64,000 nt of DNA from contig NZ_JBHZSG010000017.1 in assembly GCF_043642205.1 (NCBI RefSeq), forward strand, positions 1-64,000, in the 5' to 3' direction. Positions 44,941 to 54,270 of this stretch are shown in pieces (position 1 is the first letter of the stretch; each line of letters begins with the position of its first letter). This stretch comes from Thalassotalea_A litorea. GTDB taxonomy: Bacteria; Pseudomonadota; Gammaproteobacteria; Enterobacterales; Alteromonadaceae. The translations under genes and the position numbers were made by a program. The notes beneath the pieces are model-generated. The model was not told the origin of the DNA and did not search any database. It saw only the letters and a program-made list of their open reading frames with translations.

Positions 44941-45405
44941 CTATAAGCGGGATTTATTGGCATCAATAATGGCCTGACGATCGCCTTGCTCTGAATCCAG
45001 ATGTAGAGTTAGTTCGTTAATTTGCCAGCGGTTAAGGTTCTTAACCCGCGTCAGTTTAAACTGGTATCGACCACATAATTGCCAAAAGTGTGGCCCTAAA
45101 AAATGCGAGGCAATGATATCGGCCTCCGCATTTGCCGTATCGTCGTTTACCGTGACACGGACTTTGCTTAAATGATGCCAGGTAAGCTCAAACCCAGGGA
45201 GAAAATCAGCCCATTGTTCGATTAACGCCTGCCGGGAAATCTTCTGTATTTCGCCGCCAAACGTGGCCGTGTAATCGAGGACAATGTGCTCGCTGAACAA
45301 TTCTTGTAGCAATGAGAAGTCATGATTATCGGCATAATTTGCAAAACTAAACAGGCACTGTTTAACAGCAATATCATCGATATTTGGTGTAAGAATCGTT
45401 TGCAT
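44941..45405 (-). CDS. NTF2-like (SnoaL/polyketide-cyclase-type) protein
   Basis: A 154-residue cytoplasmic protein with the NTF2-like cone fold suggested by FSFANYADNHDFSLLQELFSEHIVLDYTATFGG at the start and TWHHLSKVRVTVNDDTANAEADIIASHF in the centre. The second half has FWQLCGRYQFKLTRV and WQINELTLHLD. Such proteins act as small-molecule isomerases, hydrolases or binding proteins; nothing points to one. It converges on the oxidoreductase gene without a clear terminator between. Confidence 0.8.
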   Translation of the reverse strand: MQTILTPNIDDIAVKQCLFSFANYADNHDFSLLQELFSEHIVLDYTATFGGEIQKISRQALIEQWADFLPGFELTWHHLSKVRVTVNDDTANAEADIIASHFLGPHFWQLCGRYQFKLTRVKNLNRWQINELTLHLDSEQGDRQAIIDANKSRL

Positions 45406-45536
45406 GAAACATCTGAAAATCCAACAAGTGATGTGTAAAAGGGTAGCTAATGATCTTTAAAATCCCAACTGAAGATCGTTATCAACGAAGATACTGCGCA
45501 ATTCAAAGTGACTTCAGAGCGGGTTTAGAGTAGCGT

Positions 45537-45627
45537 CGAAGAAATTTTTCGGCGTAACATCGGAAAAAATCCGACGATATTTTACTGAGTACCAAGTGTA
45601 GTAATGACACTTTGGCGCCCAGTAAAA
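45537..45627 (-). repeat. Hairpin string with nested cruciform
   Basis: Three inverted repeats in a row: imperfect CGAAGAAA/TTTTTTCG-like (45537-45551), TCGGA/TCCGA (45560-45574) and a nested 48-nt structure. The nested one has outer arms TTTTACTG (45580-45587) and CAGTAAAA (45620-45627) and inner arms CCAAGTG and CACTTTGG, linked by GAGTA and CGCC. It looks like a decayed member of the connector-linked family. Confidence 0.6.
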
Positions 45628-45648
45628 ATCAATGTAACAATGCAATAC

Positions 45649-46041
45649 TTAGCGAAAATTAACACCAAAATCTTCCGGTGCTTCGACAAAAGCTTCGCCT
45701 TCAAGGTTCGGCTGACAGGCGAGATAAAAACCATCATTGGCCATTCCTGGCAACCATTTTTCAATGAATACTGGCAATTCGATTTTCAATGGGCTGAACG
45801 TATTATGATCCTGGCCTGCCCATTCGCTGGCAAGTTGCTGATGAGAAAATAGCAATAAGCACTTTTCTTCACCGGTATCGATAAGCAAGCAACCTGTCTC
45901 GTTTGCGAGGGTCCAGACGTGTTTCTGTTGTTGCATGGATTTCACTAAATGATCAAAACGTACTTGATCGCTCATGCCATCAATCGCCTGGATTTGCTTT
46001 GGGGATAGTGTTGGTTCGGGTTTGGGAGTTAGTTCTGACAT
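45649..46041 (-). CDS. DUF2750 domain protein
   Basis: A 130-residue protein from the ATG at 46041; the frame continues ten codons further. The domain is suggested by SDQVRFDHLVKSMQQQKHVWTLANETGCLLI, LLLFSHQQLASEWAG and KIELPVFIEKWLPGMANDGFYLACQPN, the pattern of DUF2750. Members are small cytoplasmic proteins of unknown function, some with immunity-like roles. It lies downstream of yitT on the same strand with a terminator between. Confidence 0.75.
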   Translation of the reverse strand: MSELTPKPEPTLSPKQIQAIDGMSDQVRFDHLVKSMQQQKHVWTLANETGCLLIDTGEEKCLLLFSHQQLASEWAGQDHNTFSPLKIELPVFIEKWLPGMANDGFYLACQPNLEGEAFVEAPEDFGVNFR

Positions 46042-46132
46042 AATCTGCCTGAGGAAAGTCATTTGCCGCAAATACTAGCAAATATTCCAATACTTTTACA
46101 TTGATCCCTGGACCATTTCTCAGATTGAGAAA

Positions 46133-46162
46133 ACAAAAAACCGGATAAGGGCTCCGGTTTTA
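46133..46162 (-). terminator. Intrinsic terminator after the YitT gene
   Basis: On the minus strand ACCGGAGCCCTTATCCGGT forms a hairpin followed by six T. It lies about 65 bp past the stop of the YitT-like gene. Confidence 0.8.
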
Positions 46163-46227
46163 TTGATATTCTTCGGGTAATCTCGCATCTGTATTGCAAA
46201 TCGATTGCGAATAAGGTCAGAAAGAAA

Positions 46228-46869
46228 CTAGGTGATCTGATAGCGACCTGGTTTATGGTTCAGGGTAAGAATTAAGTTCACCGCGAAGGCACCTACAACC
46301 GACAGAATAATCAGGTTGAAAGGCATAATAAAGAATGCGGTAACTAAAATGGATAAGTCGACACCCATTTGGAATTTTCCGGCTCTAATGCCATATTTTT
46401 CCTGCAAAAATACCGCCATGATCCCTACACCACCAACACTTGAACGGTGACGGAAGAATGCCAGAACCCCCATAGCGATCAAGAATCCCCCCATGACCGA
46501 CGCAAATAGCGGGTCAATGGAATTCAACTCAACAAACAGATACAGGTAGTCGGATAAAAATGACACTAAAGCCACCGATAGAAAGCTGTTCAGGGTAAAC
46601 CTAGGTCCCATTTTCATCCATGCTAACGCATAAAATGGCAAATTGATGACAAAGAAAGACATACCAAAGCTTAGCGATGAGACTTTTGATAAAATGAGCG
46701 CCATGCCCGCAGCGCCGCCAGTAATGATGCCAACTTTTTCAAATAAAAGAACGCCCATGGCGATCAATAGGCCACCACAAACATAGGCCAGAAAATCTTC
46801 AATCAAAGAATGATTTTTTTTGGGTTCAAGAGGATGAGTAATCTCCTCATCACGAGTTAATGCGGTCAT
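46228..46869 (-). CDS. YitT family membrane protein
   Basis: A 213-residue inner-membrane protein with five or six hydrophobic segments and a charged N-terminal tail. The YitT-type motifs are EKVGIITGGAAGMALILSKV near residue 44 and FFRHRSSVGGVGIMAVFLQEKYGIRAGKFQMGVD near residues 138-170. The function of the family is not established. It lacks the C-terminal DUF2179 domain that many Gram-positive YitT proteins have. It is a single-gene unit ending at a terminator. Confidence 0.85.
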   Translation of the reverse strand: MTALTRDEEITHPLEPKKNHSLIEDFLAYVCGGLLIAMGVLLFEKVGIITGGAAGMALILSKVSSLSFGMSFFVINLPFYALAWMKMGPRFTLNSFLSVALVSFLSDYLYLFVELNSIDPLFASVMGGFLIAMGVLAFFRHRSSVGGVGIMAVFLQEKYGIRAGKFQMGVDLSILVTAFFIMPFNLIILSVVGAFAVNLILTLNHKPGRYQIT

Positions 46870-47140
46870 TAAATTTTGTACAGCTTAGGAAAAACGCGCG
46901 AATTATATAAGCAATGTAATCGAACTCAAAATTTTTAGAGTAATTATTCTTAACTTAATTACATAAAAACTTAGATTATGGAAAGCAATGTTTACTTTTA
47001 TGGCGGATTTTCAGCAAAAACCTCATATTTTGTAATTTTTAAGTCAAAAACAACCCGGTAATGGCTATTCCGTCATAGTGCCAGTTATACCGAATGACAG
47101 AGCAAGGTGTGAACTAATGCTCTGTTAGGGTACTCAATTT

Positions 47141-47849
47141 CCGGCATTCCCAGACACTACTGGGAATCTAACGTAAAAGTAGATCCCCACTTTCGTAGCC
47201 TTCCCGTCATTCCTAGACACTACTGGGAATCTAACGCAAAAGCAGATCCCCACTTTCGTGAGGATGACGGAAGTAGTGCGACAAATGAAGTTGTGCCGGA
47301 ATGACGGCGGAACCGTTTCGGCTTAACTAGCTTTTCACCGCGAAGTTGTCACCTAAAAATCTGCCGAACTAAGGTTTTATCCAGCCAGCGAAGTCCTCCA
47401 CCCCATAACGCGCAGCACTCGCGTCATTCCCAGATACTACTGGGAATCTAACGCAAAAGCAGATCCCCACTTTCGTGAGGATGACGGAAGGGGGGCGATG
47501 ACGGAAGTAGTGCGACAAATGAAGTTGTGCCGGAATGACGGCGGAACCGTTTCGGCTTAACTAGCTTTTCACCGCGAAGTTGTCACCTAAAAATCTGCCG
47601 AACTAAGGTTTTATCCACCCGGCGAAGTCCTCCCCCATAACGCGCAGCACTCGCGTCATTCCCAGATACTACTGGGAATCTAACGTAAAAGTAGATCCCC
47701 ACTTTCGTAGCCTTCCCGTCATTCCCAGACACTACTGGGAATCTAACGCAAAAAAGCAGATCCCCACTTTCGTAGCCTTCCCGTCATTCCCAGACACTAC
47801 TGGGAATCTAACTCAAAAAAGCAGATCCCCACTTTCGTGAGGATGACGG
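47141..47849. repeat. Cluster of six dRS3-like palindromic repeats with a 234-bp tandem duplication
   Basis: Copies lie near 47141-47199, 47203-47270, 47421-47487, 47653-47711, 47715-47777 and 47780-47849. Three end in TTTCGTAGCCTT, fused directly to the next copy instead of closing with GAGGATGACGG. The block from about 47266 to 47499 recurs from 47500 with few changes, a 234-bp tandem repeat containing AACTAGCTTTTCACCGCGAAG and GTTGTCACCTAAAAATCTGC. No gene is seen in 46870-48136. Confidence 0.88.
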
Positions 47850-47952
47850 AGTGGGGTGAGGATGACGGAAGGGGGTCAGGATGACGAAGCATGGTTCTAA
47901 CGAATGCTCGGCTAAGTCAGGTCAAATTCGGTCAGATTTTTCTAAGCTCGAC

Positions 47953-48072
47953 TAAGTTCGGCTAACCCCCTCTAAGTTCAGTTAAGTTCGGCTAACCCCC
48001 TCTAAGTTCAGTTAAGTTCGGCTCCCCCACCCTAAGTTCAGTTAACTTCGTCCAAACGCCTCGAAGTTCGAC
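47953..48072. repeat. Four tandem 30-bp repeats
   Basis: Units start at 47953, 47983, 48013 and 48043. The first two are identical, the third has a few changes and the fourth is degenerate. The unit holds TAAGTTCGGCTAACCCCCT followed by CTAAGTTCAGT, so it is itself a near doubling of TAAGTTC(A/G)G. Related fragments (GAAGTTCGACTGTG) continue to about 48095. Confidence 0.88.
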
Positions 48073-48136
48073 TGTGTTCAACTGTGTTCTACTGTGCTTT
48101 TGCGTGTTAACCCGGTTTAAAACACGATTAACGAGC

Positions 48137-48166
48137 AAAAAAAAGCCGGAGCATTTGCTCCGGCTT
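48137..48166 (-). terminator. Intrinsic terminator of the GlyGly-CTERM protease gene
   Basis: On the minus strand AGCCGGAGC and GCTCCGGCT form a 9-bp stem with a 4-nt loop, followed by eight T. It begins about 43 bp past the stop of the protease gene. Confidence 0.92.
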
Positions 48167-48208
48167 AGTTAATTTATGAAAACAGAGTTATCTGTTTATC
48201 ATAGGTAA

Positions 48209-51200
48209 TTACTTCATGCGGCGACGCATACCAGCCATAGCCAGAAGCATCAATGCTAAGTAACCTAAAGAACCACCTTTTTTCTTTTTCTTCTCTTCTT
48301 CAGGGTAAACACATGAACCATCGTCCGAGTTTGCATTAGAATCGAAGTTTGTTGCGTTAGAGTCTGTACAACCTAGTTCTACACCATCAGAAACAACATT
48401 TAGCATAAAGGTCGTGCTTGCTTTATCCATTGGATTTTCAACGTCAGCAACGGTAACCGTTACTTCAGTCATGCCATGGAAGTTTGCCGCAGGTACGATA
48501 GAGATGCTTGAACCAGAAGTATGGTTTTCAACGATACCAGAAACGTTTTCACCGGAAACGATGATTTCATTTACCGTTGTTAGTTCAGAGTTATCCGCGT
48601 AGAAAACATTCACATCTACAGAACCATTCTCTTCAACTTCCATGTCAGCGATTGCAGACAACTGGATGTTGCTAGGCGTAGCAAGAGTGTGGCTCATTGC
48701 AAAATCAGCCATACCATCAACCGCACTAGTCGCCGTCATCACCTGATCAACACCTACAGCGTCACGCTTAACTTGAGTCCAGATAGTGACTTCAAATTGA
48801 GAAGATTCAGGACCATAGTAGTCATAACAGATAACCAATTCGTCGTGAAGTTTGCTGTCTAAGTCATCAAAAGCGAACTCTTCACCCAGGTAACCACCTG
48901 AGATTGGACCGCGTGAATAGATTGGACCGGTAAAACCTTGCAAACCAATTGCACCACGACCGTTTTGACTACCAAAGTCGATGTTATCATAAGCAAAATA
49001 CAACTCATGCTCATCTTGACCATGGCGAGTATTGACATTGAATATCACTTGGTAATCGTAGCGATCATCTTTTTCGTTCCAGATGTATGGACGACCTGGA
49101 GCAGCAAAGTCACGGCCACCGTAGGCATAAGAACGTGCGTTATCGACTTCGATGATACCCCAACCCGTTTGCGTGCTAGCCAACGTAATACCGGCTTTTT
49201 CACTGTATGAATTGATCAATGGTACTGACATCATTTCAGATCCCGTATTCATTGCACCAATACCTACACCACGCCATAAAGGTCCCACAGACTCATAAGG
49301 GAATGAGTTGTACGGGAACCCTAAGTGATATGGCCAGAACGTTGGTTGAACCCATAAATCAAACAAACCATTACCACGCAAGTTGATGGTATTTTGTGGG
49401 TTAACATTCAAACCGTCGGTATTGTTATATAGATGCCAAGAATCGTAACGACCATTGAATAGTAGAGATACCGGCATTTCAACACCACTACGGTATAGAA
49501 TGTTGTTATCACCTACTGGATTGCCATTTTCATCAACACCTGAGTTAAAGCCGCTGAATAGAGGAGCAAAACCGAACTCTTCCAGGTCAACATAACCGCC
49601 TGGGTTTGAATTGCCAAAGTTCGGCATACGACACATTTCATCATCAACATTGGTCGTTTGGATGTAGTGTGGCGTGATCCCCGCGGTATCAGGCTGAACA
49701 CCCGAAATGGTTACAACAGTGCCGTCAACCGTAACATCAGTCACAATATCACCGTTAGAAGAGAAAACATCTTCTGCGCTAAATTGTAAACCTTCAGGCA
49801 TATTCGCGGTGATTGTAAATGCACGATCCGCGCCTGTGTCATTCGGTTGAACTTCAAACGTATAAGGTACGATATCGCCAGCACGAGCCTTGGTTTGCGG
49901 TACATCTAAATGTACATCATCAACGCCACGTTCTAGCTTAAATGCCACTTTACCAACGTTACCAGCATTAACTTCAGAGGTACCGAAATCTAATACTGAG
50001 TAGTAAAGGTCGCCTTCCATCATCTCAGGCATGTTATAGCTCAAAGTAGCACTTACGGTGTTTTGACCGTCAGTAGGCTCTACATGAAGAGACATATCAG
50101 AAGCAACAGTATCTGTTACTACAGCAATCGCATAACTGAATACTTCGGCAGCGATATCTGGATATAAATTAGTCCAGTTAGGCGCCTGACCCCGTAATTC
50201 ACCAGAGTTGTAGATTACCGCCCAGTATGTGCCTTCTTCAGGATTGTTGATGTTACAGAAGTTGTTGTATTGAATGTGGTTTGACACACAAAGAATTTCT
50301 TCAAACGGATCTGCTTCACCATTACCATTGTAGTCCTTGCCTACATAAACAAGAGCATTACCCTTATCCATGAAGCCTTCAAGATCTGACTCAATGGTAC
50401 CTTGCATTTCAACCATAAGACGCTTAGCACCGGCTGGTACTTCGATCATTTCAACATGAGTCGCTTCATCGATACGGAAAGAAGCAGGTACATCATCTGT
50501 ATTTGCAGACCATGGGAAGTAACCATCATCATCTTTTGGCAGTGCTACGGTTTTCACATCGGCTTTAACTGGCGCATATACCTGAGTATATGGGTTGTCC
50601 AGCGCAGGCAATTCAAGACCATTAAACTGGAAGCTACCTTCATTGCGATGAGCAACGGCTCGAAGACGCGCAGGCATGCCATTTTTCGAAAACTTAAATG
50701 CCACTGGAAGATGAACTTCAGTGCTGGCATCGTTAACTTCCGTCAAGATAACATCAGAGTGTAATTCCACTTCTGCATTCGAGAACCAATCCTGGGTATC
50801 CATGATTGACGCTTCAAATACTACCGTTTGCGTCTCACCAGCTTTCAGAGAGAACTCACTAGGCGTTGCAGAGATGTTCACACCGTTTTGCGCAGACTGT
50901 TGGCGAACATCAAAGTTCCAGTTAAGCACATCGGAGTTATCAACAGACCAGGTACCGTCTTTAGTCGCTTTAAACGTACGCGTCCATTGACAGGTTGGCT
51001 TACATTCAAAATTAACTAATTGAGGAATGTTCAGGCGATGAACCTGACCACCATTGTTAGGGTTAGCGGCTTTAAAGTTTTCAATGGTTTCGTCCATGAC
51101 AAGACCGGTATCGATTGCTTCAGCAACATTGATACGACCAGCACCTGCACGATACGTAGACGCAGCGCCCACATCACCATTGCTTTCATTTAGACGACGA

Positions 51201-53500
51201 TAACGAACCACATTATCCGCCGTTAACATTAATGCAGATTGCACTTCTGTAGGCGTCCAATCAGGATGAGCCTGACGAATCAGTGCCATTGCACCAGCAA
51301 CATGAGGAGACGCCATCGATGTACCACTAATAGCGATATAGTCGGTGTTACCCATGTTACCAACAAACGGATGCTCATCGGCGTACGCTGCATAGATATT
51401 CACACCCGGTGCCGCGATCTGAGGAATCAGCATTTCCGGAGTTGATGTGCTTGGTCCACGTGAAGAGAATGGTGCTAACCAATCGCCGTTTTCTTCATCA
51501 TAATCATTGAAAATCGACGTAACACCAATGGTGATCATATGGCCTTTTTCTGAATAGTGATCAATCCAGTCTTCAAAACCATAGTTATAACCGTCTTCAC
51601 CATAGGTCGTAACTTCACCATCCCATTGCTCACGGGTTAAGTGAACGGATGGCAAGTCATAGGCCACGATTGGTGTGCTATCACCTTTGGCGTAGTTGTA
51701 CATGATAAAACCATCAGCACCGCCGGCTTTAACGTTCGCCACTTTTGCCGTACGGGCAATACCGTTTGGATCGCTTAGATTATTACGCTGACAAACTACA
51801 ATTACGTTAGTTTCGCCTTCGGCAGCACCGACAATTGGCGTACCATCTTTATAAAAATCAAAGGTTCCAGCTGGGTATTCAACCCCACAGTAGCCAGAGT
51901 AGTCTTTAGTTCCGTCGATTTGCTCATAGTCTTTCGCCCAGACAACAACACCAGTAAGTTCGGTATCGTTGATCGAACCACCAACACGACCAGTCTCACT
52001 CCACCATGGAACTTCAGAACCTAGCGGCGCATCCATATCATCGTTGGCGAATCCTGCGAAGGTAATTGGCGTATCAACTTTTGTTACACGATCATGTGTG
52101 GTTGCAGCAACCGATGCTAACCAAGGTGATGCGTGATCGATTGAACCAAAGAATTCTCCGGCACCATTACCCGCTTGACCACCATTACCGGCGGCGACAG
52201 CGACGTTAATACCGGCTTCACGAGCGGCTAAAAAGCCTAATTCAACACCGTCATCCCACGGAGATGTACTGTCCTGACCACCGATAGAAAAGTTAATAAC
52301 GTCAACGCCATCTTTAATCGCATCTTCGATACCACCAATCATCGACTCCCAAGGACAACCGACATAACCGGCATCATTGGATGCATGACATACCTGATAA
52401 GAAACAATGTTCGCGTGCGGTGCAACACCTGACAGGTTGAACATATCTTCTTTAACTAATGCGCCGTCTGCTGGCATACCAGTGTATTCAGGAAGAACAA
52501 AGTCCACATCGTTCAGGACGTTACCAGCGGCAGTACCGGCTACGTGAGAGCCGTGTCCCTGATAATCTTCACCGATGGCTGGAAAGCCAGGAATTTGTGC
52601 GGCAAATGCATCGGTAATCACGTCATAGGTACGAATACCGATAAGCTTATCGTTACACAGGTCTTCATTACCGGCTTCGGCACACGCACCTACGTAAACA
52701 CCAGCACCCCAAGGGTTAGTATGGTCATAACCATCATCGCCGATATCGGCAAATGACGGGTGATCGGAGTTAATACCGGTATCGATGATACCCATGATGA
52801 CGCCTTCACCTTTATACTCTAAACCCTGTTCGGTAGAACCAGTCCAGATTTGATCGGCGCCAATTTTTTGCGGACCGGCATCGGTGTGCAGTTCATACGT
52901 TTTCGCACGATGTACAAATTCAACCTGCGGAAGTTGAGAAACGCGTTTAGCTTCTTCTTGCGTCATTTCAACCGTATAGGCATTTACCGCTGTGGTAAAT
53001 TGCTTACGTACGGCTTTTGAACCGACAACTCGGTTCATTTCAGTAATAGCGGCTAACTGTTTGTCCTGAAGGTAGTTTGTATATGCAACAACGCGATCGG
53101 TCGTTGGTTTACCCGCTTCATAAAGGCTGTTTACACCCATATCGCGGCTTAATGTTTGTACATGAGTACCTGCAAGGCCGTTTACACCACCCGTATAAAG
53201 AGCGGTTGGTTTGTCGGTTAATCGGACAACGTAGATGTGCTCTCCGGTAACATCGGCTTCTTCAAAAAACTTCGCTCGTTGCGAGTTAACCTGAACGTTT
53301 AAGCCATCATTTTCCAACATCGAACCTGCTGAGGTTTGATTACTGGTACCAGTTTGTAACTCGTTTATCTGCTCCTGGGTCAGATTGGGCGTACTCAACG
53401 AATGAATCTCATTCGTTGGCGCTAAACCTGCAGCAGCGTACATTGAACCTGCGCTATATAACGCAACAGCTAATGCACTTGTAATGCCGTTTATTCTCAC
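48209..53500 (-). CDS. Large secreted S8 (subtilisin-like) serine protease with GlyGly-CTERM tail
   Basis: An exported protease of about 1763 residues. The frame is open to 53650, but the GTG at 53500 has GGAG 7 bp ahead and gives a clean signal peptide ending in GSMYAAAG. A propeptide (I9-like) holds VRLTDKPTALYTGG and VEMTQEEAKRVSQLPQVEFVH. The catalytic triad is Asp240 (IIDTGINSDHPSF), His319 (GHGSHVAGT) and Ser728 (SGTSMASPHVAG); a PA domain is inserted before the Ser. Later parts are beta-rich, with a TSP3-like DSNATNFDSNANSDDGSC calcium segment. The C-terminus is an acidic-to-lysine linker, GGSLGYLALMLLAMAG and RRR, the GlyGly-CTERM signal cut by rhombosortase. Confidence 0.92.
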   Translation of the reverse strand: MRINGITSALAVALYSAGSMYAAAGLAPTNEIHSLSTPNLTQEQINELQTGTSNQTSAGSMLENDGLNVQVNSQRAKFFEEADVTGEHIYVVRLTDKPTALYTGGVNGLAGTHVQTLSRDMGVNSLYEAGKPTTDRVVAYTNYLQDKQLAAITEMNRVVGSKAVRKQFTTAVNAYTVEMTQEEAKRVSQLPQVEFVHRAKTYELHTDAGPQKIGADQIWTGSTEQGLEYKGEGVIMGIIDTGINSDHPSFADIGDDGYDHTNPWGAGVYVGACAEAGNEDLCNDKLIGIRTYDVITDAFAAQIPGFPAIGEDYQGHGSHVAGTAAGNVLNDVDFVLPEYTGMPADGALVKEDMFNLSGVAPHANIVSYQVCHASNDAGYVGCPWESMIGGIEDAIKDGVDVINFSIGGQDSTSPWDDGVELGFLAAREAGINVAVAAGNGGQAGNGAGEFFGSIDHASPWLASVAATTHDRVTKVDTPITFAGFANDDMDAPLGSEVPWWSETGRVGGSINDTELTGVVVWAKDYEQIDGTKDYSGYCGVEYPAGTFDFYKDGTPIVGAAEGETNVIVVCQRNNLSDPNGIARTAKVANVKAGGADGFIMYNYAKGDSTPIVAYDLPSVHLTREQWDGEVTTYGEDGYNYGFEDWIDHYSEKGHMITIGVTSIFNDYDEENGDWLAPFSSRGPSTSTPEMLIPQIAAPGVNIYAAYADEHPFVGNMGNTDYIAISGTSMASPHVAGAMALIRQAHPDWTPTEVQSALMLTADNVVRYRRLNESNGDVGAASTYRAGAGRINVAEAIDTGLVMDETIENFKAANPNNGGQVHRLNIPQLVNFECKPTCQWTRTFKATKDGTWSVDNSDVLNWNFDVRQQSAQNGVNISATPSEFSLKAGETQTVVFEASIMDTQDWFSNAEVELHSDVILTEVNDASTEVHLPVAFKFSKNGMPARLRAVAHRNEGSFQFNGLELPALDNPYTQVYAPVKADVKTVALPKDDDGYFPWSANTDDVPASFRIDEATHVEMIEVPAGAKRLMVEMQGTIESDLEGFMDKGNALVYVGKDYNGNGEADPFEEILCVSNHIQYNNFCNINNPEEGTYWAVIYNSGELRGQAPNWTNLYPDIAAEVFSYAIAVVTDTVASDMSLHVEPTDGQNTVSATLSYNMPEMMEGDLYYSVLDFGTSEVNAGNVGKVAFKLERGVDDVHLDVPQTKARAGDIVPYTFEVQPNDTGADRAFTITANMPEGLQFSAEDVFSSNGDIVTDVTVDGTVVTISGVQPDTAGITPHYIQTTNVDDEMCRMPNFGNSNPGGYVDLEEFGFAPLFSGFNSGVDENGNPVGDNNILYRSGVEMPVSLLFNGRYDSWHLYNNTDGLNVNPQNTINLRGNGLFDLWVQPTFWPYHLGFPYNSFPYESVGPLWRGVGIGAMNTGSEMMSVPLINSYSEKAGITLASTQTGWGIIEVDNARSYAYGGRDFAAPGRPYIWNEKDDRYDYQVIFNVNTRHGQDEHELYFAYDNIDFGSQNGRGAIGLQGFTGPIYSRGPISGGYLGEEFAFDDLDSKLHDELVICYDYYGPESSQFEVTIWTQVKRDAVGVDQVMTATSAVDGMADFAMSHTLATPSNIQLSAIADMEVEENGSVDVNVFYADNSELTTVNEIIVSGENVSGIVENHTSGSSISIVPAANFHGMTEVTVTVADVENPMDKASTTFMLNVVSDGVELGCTDSNATNFDSNANSDDGSCVYPEEEKKKKKGGSLGYLALMLLAMAGMRRRMK

Positions 53501-54270
53501 CTTAAAACTCCAAATGTCGTTATAATTCTTATCGCCAATATTTTTTGGCTGCATAACATATAACCGGATTTGATAAGATGACGTGAGTCTATTTATGTAG
53601 CATTTTGTAGCATTTGCGCGCAGCAGGTAAGCGAAAATATTCGCAAACAATAAGAATATTTATGTAATGGATAATTTTTCGTTTAGATTCAATCGTATTA
53701 ACAAGCACTGGATAGATATTGGAAAATCCATGTACACATTTCAATATCCATGGCCTAACCTAAAATACACTATTCAAGGTCGAGAACAGGGAAGATCAAT
53801 AAATCGATCAAACTAAACCTTTAAAATCGCCTTAAAAACCATTTTTCCGGCAGTAAGGCGTCCACATATTAAACATTCAGACTTTTAATTGACCAACTAA
53901 ACATAGCGATACCTAGCATGTTTACCCGTTCAACATCAGCCAAGCGCAACGAGCAACGGGCTAACACCCTCCTAGTCACCAGCCATAAAACCAGAAAAAA
54001 TCCACAATAAAACCAGTTCTTCCGGCACCTCCTCTAGGTTAACAGACTGATTTAACGCATAAGTATTCACTTTTAAAGAAATCACACACTGAATACACTT
54101 CAGCCAATTCCAGATTATTTTTCCACCACGACTATCTGCGTTAAAAATCATCATATTTGGTAAACAATCTGTAGACCTGATATGTTAGCAATTAAGGTAA
54201 AACACACAAAAAAGCTCCTGTTATCGACACAGGAAATGATAATAAAAAGAATAAACTAAAGGGAATCGAC
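53501..54270. other. Divergent intergenic region
   Basis: A 770-bp A+T-rich gap between the protease gene and the DUF885 gene. It should hold the two divergent promoters. A small inverted repeat TCCTGT/ACAGGA sits at 54213-54231 just upstream of the DUF885 gene. I see no gene; short open frames have no ribosome-binding site or recognisable content. Confidence 0.4.

Noticed and set aside
54213..54231. Terminator before the DUF885 gene
   Set aside because: The small TCCTGT/ACAGGA repeat has no gene ending into it on the minus strand, and the T-run is distant.
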